The position numbers and the translations under genes are program-made. From NCBI GenBank assembly GCA_934646965.1, contig CAKUEZ010000073.1, positions 1 through 9,855 on the forward strand: a DNA stretch of 9,855 nucleotides, in the 5' to 3' direction. The notes below the pieces were generated by a model, which saw nothing but the letters and a program-made list of their open reading frames with translations, had not been told where the DNA came from and did no database searches. Below, piece after piece: positions 1 through 5,349 of this stretch (the stretch's first letter is position 1; the number at the start of each line of letters is the position of its first letter). Source of the DNA: an uncultured Collinsella sp. GTDB lineage: Bacteria > Actinomycetota > Coriobacteriia > Coriobacteriales > Coriobacteriaceae.

Positions 1-2
1 GT

Positions 3-473
3 CAACACGTCATTCATCCGGGTCAGGGAGTCTGCACCGTCGTCGGTTTTAGGGACGACACGCCGCAGCCCATGCTGCTGCTCGAGACCAAGCAGGGACA
101 TGCGCAGACAATCCTTATGTACCCCGTGGCGCAGGCCGACCGTTTGCATGCCGCCATCTCCCAGCAAGATGCCGAACATCTGCTGAGTCACTACGACGAG
201 CTCGAATGCGACACCTTTACCGAGCGCAACAGCTCACTCGAGGAGACGCACTTTAAGCAGCAGCTTAAGCTGGGCGCGCCCGAGACGGTCCGCGTGGCAA
301 AGACCATGATGCACCGCATTCGCCAAGCTGAGGAAGCCGGCAAAAAGCCCAGCTCCTACTACATGCGCGTGCTCAAAGAGGCAAAGCGCCGCTCCGTTGA
401 GGAATTCGCCGTCGCCCTCGGCGTCACCGAAGAAGACGCCGAAGCCTGCCTAGCCCAAGCTGCCCTCAACTAA
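3..473 (+). CDS. CarD-family transcriptional regulator (5' end outside window)
   Basis: The reading frame is open from the first bases of the window, so the true start lies upstream. The first internal ATG (72) falls inside the conserved domain and is not the start. The N-terminal part reads HVIHPGQGVCTVVGF, the hallmark of the CarD/CdnL/TRCF RNA polymerase-interacting (Tudor-like) domain. A helical C-terminal half follows (roughly the last 85 residues, rich in K/R/E), as in CarD proteins, where this part contacts DNA near the -10 element. About 156 codons are visible against roughly 160-170 for the family, so only a few residues are missing. Family members bind the RNA polymerase beta subunit and stabilise open promoter complexes, often at rRNA and other housekeeping promoters. 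The TAA stop overlaps the first bases of a hairpin repeat, and a terminator follows at 538-583. The family call is secure; which promoters it controls cannot be told from here. Confidence 0.88.
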   Translation, partial: QHVIHPGQGVCTVVGFRDDTPQPMLLLETKQGHAQTILMYPVAQADRLHAAISQQDAEHLLSHYDELECDTFTERNSSLEETHFKQQLKLGAPETVRVAKTMMHRIRQAEEAGKKPSSYYMRVLKEAKRRSVEEFAVALGVTEEDAEACLAQAALN

Positions 474-511
474 CCTGCCAAAAAGGGACAGGTTTATTTT
501 GGCAGGTTTTA
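472..511 (+). repeat. REP-like hairpin repeat, copy A
   Basis: The arms AACCTGCCAAAA (472-483) and TTTTGGCAGGTT (497-508) are perfect 12-bp inverted repeats around a 13-nt loop containing AGGGACAGG. The element starts inside the TAA stop of the CarD-family gene (471-473) and sits between that stop and the terminator at 538-583, so it should be transcribed as part of the 3' UTR. Copy B (1679-1718) matches it in inverted orientation with one change. Copy C (2450-2488) matches 42 of 43 bases over 473-515. Confidence 0.85.
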
Positions 512-537
512 TCTGGACAAACGTCGATAAATCAAAC

Positions 538-583
538 AAAACGACCGGGCGTTCCGTTTACCCTCGGAGTGCCCAGTCGTTTT
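538..583 (+). terminator. Intrinsic terminator of the CarD-family gene
   Basis: The arms AAAACGACCGGGC (538-550) and GCCCAGTCGTTTT (571-583) pair with one mismatch (546/575). A short inner helix, TCCG/CGGA (553-556 with 565-568), lies in register with them. The plus-strand transcript ends in U-rich sequence. On the minus strand the mismatch becomes a G-U pair, so it may work in both directions. It lies about 65 nt past the CarD-family stop, beyond repeat copy A. Confidence 0.7.
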
Positions 584-825
584 CTATTGTTTGTTCAGAG
601 ACGCAGGCTGTCATTTGAGCCTTTCACCAGGATCAATGCGACCGTCTCAAACAGTGGGAGCTGTGTCGAGCGACCCGCTCGCCTTGCTCAATTACCATTA
701 AATAGCATCAAATCGAAAATGCAATAACATTTCGGCAGGTAGCAGCTATAGTCGGTGAACTGAATCTCGACAACCGAAGCCTCCTAATGAGGTATCTTCA
801 GCCCATCCAAGCTAGAGGAGGGACC
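584..825. other. AT-richer intergenic leader of the transposase gene
   Basis: This stretch carries no gene. It begins with TTTCTATTGTT (581-591), which also occurs inverted at 1627-1637. A small perfect stem CGAGCG/CGCTCG with a 3-nt loop is at 667-681. The best candidate -10 for the transposase is TATAGT (747-752), but no convincing -35 stands at the right distance, so no promoter is claimed. A strong Shine-Dalgarno sequence, GAGGAGGGA (815-823), ends the region directly before the ATG at 826. Confidence 0.5.
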
Positions 826-1584
826 ATGCCGAGAAAGCCTCGTTCAAAGTCACCAACCGGTTATTTCCACGTCACGTTGCGCGGAAACGGAGGACAGCTG
901 TTGTTTGATGACGATGAGGACCGAATTGCCCTGCTTCAAATACTCGATGCGATTCTTCCCAAACACAATATCGAGCTTATCGCTTGGTGCCTTATGGGCA
1001 ACCATATTCATCTGCTAATTTACGATCCGGACGACCACAAAAGCGAGGCCATGCACGCGATAGCCGTGTCGTTTGCAGGCAGGTACAATGCGCGAACAGG
1101 GCATATCGGCCATGTGTTTCAGGAGCGGTTTTGGGATTCACCCGTCAAGTCGGATGAATATCTACTCGAGGCAATTCGATACATTCATATGAATCCTCAA
1201 AAGGCGGGGCTTGCGCGCTACGGCGCCTATCCATGGAGCAGCCATCACGAATACCTCATGCCGGCACAATCGCGGCGTCATGTCACCGGCGAAGTGGTAG
1301 AACAGCTGTTTTCAACACCCCGGACGTACCTCAAGTTCATGGAAAGCGCGCCCGTACTCCCCTACCGCCCCAGCGCGACAGCCAAAGTCGCAGAAGAAGA
1401 TTTGAGCGCATTTGGCACGGCGATCGTCCGACGCGTCGCGGGATGTGCGCCCACGGAACTCAAATCCGTCTCAAAGGTGCTTCGCAATGAAACAATATTG
1501 GCCCTTCGAAAAGAGGGGCTGACGATTAAACAGGTTCAACTGCTGACCGGACTGGGGACGTGGATTATCAAGAACGCCGCATAG
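826..1584 (+). CDS. REP-associated tyrosine transposase (RAYT, IS200-like Y1 HUH nuclease)
   Basis: This is a 252-residue protein. The start at 826 is preferred over the in-frame ATG at 787 because GAGGAGGGA lies just upstream and because MPRKPR is a typical N-terminus for this family. Residues 10-130 form the Y1 transposase domain: FHVTLRGN near residue 14, the HUH metal-binding motif in NHIHLLI (His60, His62), then HIGHVFQERF (93-102) and EAIRYIHMNPQKAGL, where Tyr119 is the likely nucleophile. A C-terminal region of about 100 residues ends in an HTH-like segment (NETILALRKEGLTIKQ and following). Family enzymes cut and join single-stranded DNA at REP hairpins through a 5'-phosphotyrosine link. 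The frame is intact with all catalytic residues present, which suggests recent activity or selection. Its base composition is lower in GC than the neighbours and it lies between inverted repeats, consistent with acquisition. Substrate specificity for the flanking repeats is inferred. Confidence 0.9.
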   Translation: MPRKPRSKSPTGYFHVTLRGNGGQLLFDDDEDRIALLQILDAILPKHNIELIAWCLMGNHIHLLIYDPDDHKSEAMHAIAVSFAGRYNARTGHIGHVFQERFWDSPVKSDEYLLEAIRYIHMNPQKAGLARYGAYPWSSHHEYLMPAQSRRHVTGEVVEQLFSTPRTYLKFMESAPVLPYRPSATAKVAEEDLSAFGTAIVRRVAGCAPTELKSVSKVLRNETILALRKEGLTIKQVQLLTGLGTWIIKNAA

Positions 1585-1633
1585 CCGTCAGCCGGTAATG
1601 GCAGCCATCACCCCACGGAATCTGAGAACAATA

Positions 1634-1672
1634 GAAACACCTCCGTCGAACAACGTCCAACGGAGGCGTTTC
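1634..1672. terminator. Stem-loop between transposase and HD gene, probably a bidirectional terminator
   Basis: GAAACACCTCCGT (1634-1646) pairs with ACGGAGGCGTTTC (1660-1672) around a 13-nt loop, with a single mismatch at 1639/1667. On the minus strand this becomes a U-G pair and is followed by the U-rich tail TTTCTATTGTT, so it probably serves the HD gene better than the transposase. The U-tract is interrupted in both directions, so efficiency is uncertain. Confidence 0.55.
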
Positions 1673-1678
1673 CGCAGT

Positions 1679-1718
1679 TAAAACCTGCCAAAATAAACCT
1701 GTCCCTTTTTGGAAGGTT
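1679..1718 (-). repeat. REP-like hairpin repeat, copy B (inverted relative to copy A)
   Basis: Plus-strand arms AACCTGCCAAAA (1682-1693) and TTTTGGAAGGTT (1707-1718) flank a 13-nt loop containing CCTGTCCC. One arm base (1713) breaks the stem. Read on the minus strand it is identical to copy A over 41 nt except for that base. Its edge overlaps the TAA stop codon of the HD gene (1717-1719), mirroring copy A at the CarD-family stop. Confidence 0.85.
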
Positions 1719-2316
1719 AGGCCTGGAAGGTGTCGCGATCGGGGGCGAAGGACTGCATGGCCGCAATGGTGCGGTCGAAGAGCTCGGGGAGCTCCCAGCC
1801 CAGCATTTCGGCGCCCTGCGAAATCACGTCGCGCGAACAGCCGGCGGCAAAGCGCTTGTCCTTAAACTTTTTCTTGAGCGACTTGGTCGTAAAGTCCATG
1901 ACGCTCTTGCTCGGGCGCATGATGACGGCAGCGCCGATCAGGCCGGTGAGCTCATCGCAGGCAAACAGAATCTTTTCCATCTGCAGCTCGGGCTTGGGCA
2001 GTGCGGAGTTGAAATCAGACGTATGCGTCTGGATGGCGCGAATGAGCTCCGGGGAGGCACCCTCGCCCTCGAGGATCTCGGCAGCATAAATGGTGTGGTT
2101 CACGGGGTCGTCCTCATGCTCCTCCCAATCCAGGTCGTGCAGCAGGCCGACGATACCCCAAAACTCCTCGTTCTCGGGGTCGAACTCGCGCGCAAAATAG
2201 CGCATGGTGCCCTCGACTGTCTCGCCGTGGGTGATGTGGAACGGGTCCTTGTTGTGCTCGTTGAGCAGTTCGAACGCGCGGTCGCGGGTGATTCCGGCGG
2301 AAAGCTTCTGGGACAT
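1717..2316 (-). CDS. HD-domain phosphohydrolase, uncharacterised
   Basis: The protein has 199 residues. The HD metal-binding signature is visible: His30 in FHITHGE, the His60-Asp61 pair in GLLHDLDWEEH, His98 in QTHTSD and Asp121 in ACDELTG. HD proteins are metal-dependent phosphohydrolases, often acting on nucleotides, but nothing here fixes the substrate. No signal peptide or membrane segment is seen, so it should be cytoplasmic. The start is supported by GGAGGT seven bases upstream of the ATG (complement of 2323-2328). It lies downstream of proA on the same strand but is separated from it by proA's terminator, so it is probably its own transcription unit. The stop codon overlaps repeat copy B. 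Confidence 0.85.
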   Translation of the reverse strand: MSQKLSAGITRDRAFELLNEHNKDPFHITHGETVEGTMRYFAREFDPENEEFWGIVGLLHDLDWEEHEDDPVNHTIYAAEILEGEGASPELIRAIQTHTSDFNSALPKPELQMEKILFACDELTGLIGAAVIMRPSKSVMDFTTKSLKKKFKDKRFAAGCSRDVISQGAEMLGWELPELFDRTIAAMQSFAPDRDTFQA

Positions 2317-2359
2317 GGCAATACCTCCAGGTGAGTCGGTGCTAGGTCACGGTGTCCCT

Positions 2360-2388
2360 ATCGTATATCGCCGTGGCTCAAGCCGAAA
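2360..2388 (-). promoter_or_regulatory. Weak candidate promoter of the HD gene
   Basis: On the minus strand TACGAT (complement of 2360-2365) is a reasonable -10. The hexamer 17 nt upstream, TTTCGG (complement of 2383-2388), is a poor -35. It lies between the proA terminator and the HD gene start, where a promoter is needed. This is a positional guess. Confidence 0.3.
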
Positions 2389-2407
2389 GGCAGAAAAGGT
2401 ATGCGGA

Positions 2408-2440
2408 GAAAAAAGCCGGGCGAACGTGTCGCCCGGCAAA
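2408..2440 (-). terminator. Strong intrinsic terminator of proA
   Basis: A perfect 9-bp GC-rich stem, GCCGGGCGA (2415-2423) with TCGCCCGGC (2429-2437), encloses a 5-nt loop. Six A's on the plus strand (2409-2414) become a U-run directly after the stem in the minus-strand transcript. It follows the proA stop by about 50 nt, with repeat copy C between the two. Confidence 0.88.
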
Positions 2441-2449
2441 ACCGCAGAT

Positions 2450-2488
2450 AAAACCTGCCAAAATAAACCTGTCCCTATTTGGCAGGTG
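2450..2488 (-). repeat. REP-like hairpin repeat, copy C (no transposase)
   Basis: Plus-strand arm AACCTGCCAAAA starts at 2452; the opposite arm TTTGGCAGGT is at 2478-2487. The loop contains AAACCTGTCCC. Read on the minus strand it matches copy A over 43 nt with one difference, and it also shares the flanking CTGCGG with copy B. It begins directly after the proA stop (complement of 2489-2491) and ends before proA's terminator, so it lies in the proA 3' UTR. No transposase gene adjoins it, so it is a stand-alone element. Confidence 0.82.
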
Positions 2489-3775
2489 TTAGGGGCGGAC
2501 TTGGCCGGTGCCGCGGAGCTTGTATTTGTAGGTGGTGAGGGCCTCGGCGGCAAAGGGGCCGCGGGCGTGGAGCTTTTGGGTCGAGATGCCGATCTCGGCG
2601 CCCAGGCCAAACTCGCCGCCGTCGGTGAAGCGCGTGCTGGCGTTGGCGTACACGGCCGAGGCGTCGACCGCATCCAGGAAGCGCTCGCAAGCGTCCTCGT
2701 CCTCGGCGACGATAGCCTCGGAGTGCATGGTGCCGTAGCGGTTGATGTGCGCGATGGCCTTATCCTCGTCGGCCACGACCTTCACACTCATCTCGAGCGC
2801 CAGGTACTCGCGACCCCAGTCCTCCTCGGTTGCGGCAACGTAGTCGTCACCCTCGACAAGCCCGGCGTCGGCGCACGCGGTGCACGTGGCCTCGTCTCCG
2901 TGCATCAACACGCCGTGGTCATGCAGCACGGCCACGACCGCAGGCAGGAACGAATCTGCCACGGCACGGTCGACCAGCAGTGACTCGGCAGCGTTGCACA
3001 CGCCCACGCGCTGGGTCTTGGCGTTGACGATAATGTTGAGCGCCTTGTCAAAATCGGCGGATTCATGCACGTAGATATGGCAGTTGCCCGTACCCGTCTC
3101 GATCACCGGTACAAGCGACTCGCGCACGCAGCGCTGGATTAGGCCCGCGCCGCCACGCGGAATAAGCACGTCGACGATGCCGCGAAGCTTCATGAGCTCA
3201 CCGGTGGCCTCGCGGTCGGTGGACTCGACCATCGAGACGGCCTCGCGCGGGAAGCCCTTGGCCTCCAGCGCATCGGCCAGCAGCTCGGCAATCATGGCGC
3301 ACGAGTGATAGGCCAGCGAGCCGCCGCGCAGAATGCAGGCGTTGCCGGTGCGGATGCAGATGCCCGCGGCGTCGGCCGTCACGTTGGGGCGTGCCTCGTA
3401 GACCATGGCGACCAGGCCCAGCGGCACGCTCACGCGGGTGAGGTCCACGCCGCTCGAAAGCACGCGGTGGTCGAGCACACGACCGACAGGATCGGGCAGC
3501 TCGGCAAGTTTCTCCAGGCCGGCGGCCATGCCCTCGACGCGCTCGGGCGTCAGCAGCAAGCGATCGAGTAGACCGGCCGAGGTCCCCGCATCGCGCGCGG
3601 CGGACACATCGAGCTCGTTGGCGGCAACGATGGAGTCGACACCGTCGCGCAGCGCTGCAGCCATGGCGCGCACGGCCTCCTGGCGCTGCTCATCGCTCGC
3701 CGTGGCAAGCGAGGCCGACGCTGCCTTGGCCTCAACGGCAAGATCGTGGACATACGTGACTATATCGACCGACAT
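2489..3775 (-). CDS. proA: Gamma-glutamyl phosphate reductase
   Basis: ProA reduces gamma-glutamyl phosphate with NADPH to glutamate semialdehyde, the second step of proline synthesis, in the cytoplasm. The protein has 428 residues, the usual length. The aldehyde dehydrogenase-fold hallmarks of ProA are present: YEARPNVTADAAG (126-138), LRGGSLAYHS (149-158), the catalytic Cys260 in QRVGVCNAAES, and the C-terminal EFGLGAEIGISTQKLHARGP (388-407). The start ATG is preceded by AGGAGAAAGG. Unusually, proB is not adjacent: it lies about 1.6 kb away on the same strand, with an oppositely oriented peptidase gene between. The stop codon is followed at once by repeat copy C and then a terminator, so proA appears monocistronic. 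Confidence 0.96.
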   Translation of the reverse strand: MSVDIVTYVHDLAVEAKAASASLATASDEQRQEAVRAMAAALRDGVDSIVAANELDVSAARDAGTSAGLLDRLLLTPERVEGMAAGLEKLAELPDPVGRVLDHRVLSSGVDLTRVSVPLGLVAMVYEARPNVTADAAGICIRTGNACILRGGSLAYHSCAMIAELLADALEAKGFPREAVSMVESTDREATGELMKLRGIVDVLIPRGGAGLIQRCVRESLVPVIETGTGNCHIYVHESADFDKALNIIVNAKTQRVGVCNAAESLLVDRAVADSFLPAVVAVLHDHGVLMHGDEATCTACADAGLVEGDDYVAATEEDWGREYLALEMSVKVVADEDKAIAHINRYGTMHSEAIVAEDEDACERFLDAVDASAVYANASTRFTDGGEFGLGAEIGISTQKLHARGPFAAEALTTYKYKLRGTGQVRP

Positions 3776-3819
3776 GGGCGGCCCTTTCTCCTAGAAGTTT
3801 GCCCACCATGGTAGCCGAT

Positions 3820-3850
3820 TTGCGCATGCCCTCGCGCGCGGCGGTAGAAT
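3820..3850 (+). promoter_or_regulatory. Probable promoter of the S33 hydrolase gene
   Basis: A good -10, TAGAAT (3845-3850), lies 19 nt downstream of TTGCGC (3820-3825), a fair -35; the spacing is longer than ideal. Transcription would start near 3857, leaving about 32 nt of leader before the ATG at 3889. This supports that start over upstream alternatives. The divergent proA promoter must lie in the same 110-bp region. Confidence 0.55.
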
Positions 3851-3888
3851 TGGTCAACACGAAACACCGCGACGAACGGAAGTACCGC

Positions 3889-5307
3889 ATGGCCCTCATC
3901 ACTTCGTACCACGTCCCCGGCCTGTATGTCGAGGATCACAGCATCGATGTCCCCCTCGATTGGCGCGGCCTGGAGCCGATGCTGCTGGCCGTCGGCAGCA
4001 CCATGCGCCGCGGCGCCATGCCGGCGCCCATCGCCGGCGCGCCCGAGAGCATCAAGCTCTTCTATCGCGTGGTCTGCGCGCCCGACCGCATCAACGACGA
4101 CCTGCCGCTGCTCCTGTTTTTGCAGGGCGGCCCCGGCGGCGAGAGCCCGCGCCCGCTGTCGCCCACGAGTGATGGATGGATCGAGGAAGCAGTCAAGCAT
4201 TTCCGCGTGGTACTTCCCGACCAGCGCGGCACGGGGCGCAGCAGCTGCGTGGACGGGCGCACGATCGCGGCTCTGGGCGAGCGCGCGACGGCCGCTGGTT
4301 CCGATGCCGCGCGCTCGCAGGCGAACTTCCTCAAGCGCCACCTCGCCAGCTCCATCGTGCGCGATTTTGAGTACCTGCGTCTGGTGGGCTTTGGCGGCAA
4401 GCCGTGGGTCACGCTCGGCCAGAGCTACGGCGGCTTTTTGACGCTGAGCTATCTGTCGCTCTTCCCCGAGGGCGTGGCGGCGAGCTTTACCTGCGGCGGC
4501 ATCCCCCACGTCCCGGCAAGCGCCAGCGAGGTCTACGCGCACACCTTCCCGCGCATGGCCGCCAAGACGCAGCAGTATTACGACCGCTACCCCGCCGACG
4601 TCGAGCGCGTGGCGGCCCTTGCCGATGCGCTCGAAGAACAGAAGCCCGTGCTGCCCGACGGTTCGCCGATGACGGTCGAGCGCCTGCAGCTTATGGGCAG
4701 CGACTTTGGCATGAAGCCGAGCTTTGAGCGCATGCATTGGATTATCGATCACGCTTTTGTTGACGGCGACGGCACGCTGGGCTGCGGCGCCTCGGTATCC
4801 GACAGCTTTTTGATGCGCGCCTTCGAGCGCACCAACACGCGCACGAATCCGCTGTACTGGACGCTTCAGGAGTTCATCTACGCCGACGGCGATACCATGC
4901 CGATTCGCTGGGCCGCGGCCGAGGAGAAGGCCCATCGCGCCGAGTTCGACACCCTCGCGCGCCCTCTCATGTTTACCGGCGAGGCCATGTTCCCGTGGAT
5001 GTTTGAGCAGATGCCCGAACTTAAGCCCTTCAAGCCGGCGATGGACCTGCTGATGGAGGACACCAGCTGGGACAAGATCTACGACCTGCAGCGCCTGGCC
5101 TGCAACGAGGTGCCGCTCCAGGCCGCGGTGTACTTCGATGACATGTACGTGGACTCGGGCATGCAGCTCGACACGCTCAGCCGCGTGGGCAACGCGCACG
5201 CCTGGGTAACCAACGAGTTCGAGCACGACGGCCTGCACGGCAGCGTAGTGTTCAAGCACCTCTTTAACGAAGCCCTCAACCGCGGAGACCTACGCCGCCT
5301 GTTTTAA
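3889..5307 (+). CDS. Alpha/beta hydrolase, prolyl aminopeptidase-like (peptidase family S33)
   Basis: This is a 472-residue protein beginning MALITSYHVPGLYVEDH. The frame extends upstream to a TTG at 3799, but those codons would overlap the probable promoter and have no ribosome site. Visible motifs: LQGGPGG (78-84), the oxyanion-hole HGGPG box of S33 enzymes with Gln in place of His; DQRGTGRS (111-118); nucleophile elbow GQSYGG (Ser179); a candidate acidic residue in YFDDMYVD (415-422); and the catalytic His in FEHDGLH (His446). S33 family members release N-terminal residues, often proline, from peptides. It is longer than classical proline iminopeptidases (about 310) and closer to the 430-500-residue tripeptidyl/prolyl aminopeptidase group. 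No signal peptide is seen, so it is likely cytoplasmic. It lies between proA and proB on the opposite strand. Substrate specificity is not proven. Confidence 0.85.
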   Translation: MALITSYHVPGLYVEDHSIDVPLDWRGLEPMLLAVGSTMRRGAMPAPIAGAPESIKLFYRVVCAPDRINDDLPLLLFLQGGPGGESPRPLSPTSDGWIEEAVKHFRVVLPDQRGTGRSSCVDGRTIAALGERATAAGSDAARSQANFLKRHLASSIVRDFEYLRLVGFGGKPWVTLGQSYGGFLTLSYLSLFPEGVAASFTCGGIPHVPASASEVYAHTFPRMAAKTQQYYDRYPADVERVAALADALEEQKPVLPDGSPMTVERLQLMGSDFGMKPSFERMHWIIDHAFVDGDGTLGCGASVSDSFLMRAFERTNTRTNPLYWTLQEFIYADGDTMPIRWAAAEEKAHRAEFDTLARPLMFTGEAMFPWMFEQMPELKPFKPAMDLLMEDTSWDKIYDLQRLACNEVPLQAAVYFDDMYVDSGMQLDTLSRVGNAHAWVTNEFEHDGLHGSVVFKHLFNEALNRGDLRRLF

Positions 5308-5310
5308 TGT

Positions 5311-5349
5311 AAGAATGTGACAAAGGGACAGTCCCTTTGTCACATTCTT
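5311..5349. repeat. Perfect 39-bp palindrome between convergent genes (hairpin/terminator)
   Basis: AAGAATGTGACAAAGGGAC (5311-5329) and its exact reverse complement (5331-5349) are separated by a single A. It fills the 41-nt gap between the hydrolase stop (5305-5307) and the proB stop (complement of 5349-5351), overlapping the latter by one base. No other terminator is present here, so it probably ends transcription from both sides (U-rich ATTCTTT follows the stem). Its centre, AAAGGGACAG, is shared with the loops of repeat copies A-C, which suggests a related element. Confidence 0.85.

Larger units (their letters stand above)
472..1718. mobile_element. Candidate REP-RAYT cassette bounded by inverted hairpin repeats
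   Basis: A HUH-type tyrosine transposase gene (826-1584) is flanked by two oppositely oriented copies of a 41-nt repeat, at 471-511 and 1679-1719, differing at one base. Just inside each copy is a stem-loop (538-583 and 1634-1672). The two stem-loops end in the same 11 bases, TTTCTATTGTT, again in inverted orientation. The DNA between is visibly less GC-rich than the flanking genes, most clearly at 584-780. RAYTs are known relatives of IS200/IS605 TnpA that occur as single genes flanked by REP palindromes. They are usually regarded as not moving themselves but as processing REP elements. The boundaries given are those of the repeats. No target-site duplication was identified, and HUH enzymes would not be expected to make one. 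Confidence 0.62.

Noticed and set aside
667..681. Small palindrome CGAGCG-ACC-CGCTCG upstream of the transposase as an operator or REP half-site
   Set aside because: Six-base stems of this kind are expected by chance in this GC-rich sequence, and no second copy was seen.
787..825. Upstream ATG at 787 as the transposase start
   Set aside because: No ribosome site precedes it, while GAGGAGGGA stands directly before the ATG at 826 and family members start near MPRKPR.
472..2490. The three repeat copies as a CRISPR array
   Set aside because: Spacing is irregular (more than 700 bp), copies lie in opposite orientations, and they flank genes, which does not fit an array.
2204..2983. Plus-strand open frame spanning the HD gene start, terminator and proA end
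   Set aside because: It runs through a terminator and a repeat and is antisense to two real genes.
3760..5259. Long open frame (499 codons) on the minus strand opposite the S33 hydrolase
   Set aside because: Its translation is low-complexity Ala/His/Arg/Val with no domain, while the plus strand carries all S33 motifs. It is the usual antisense shadow in high-GC DNA.
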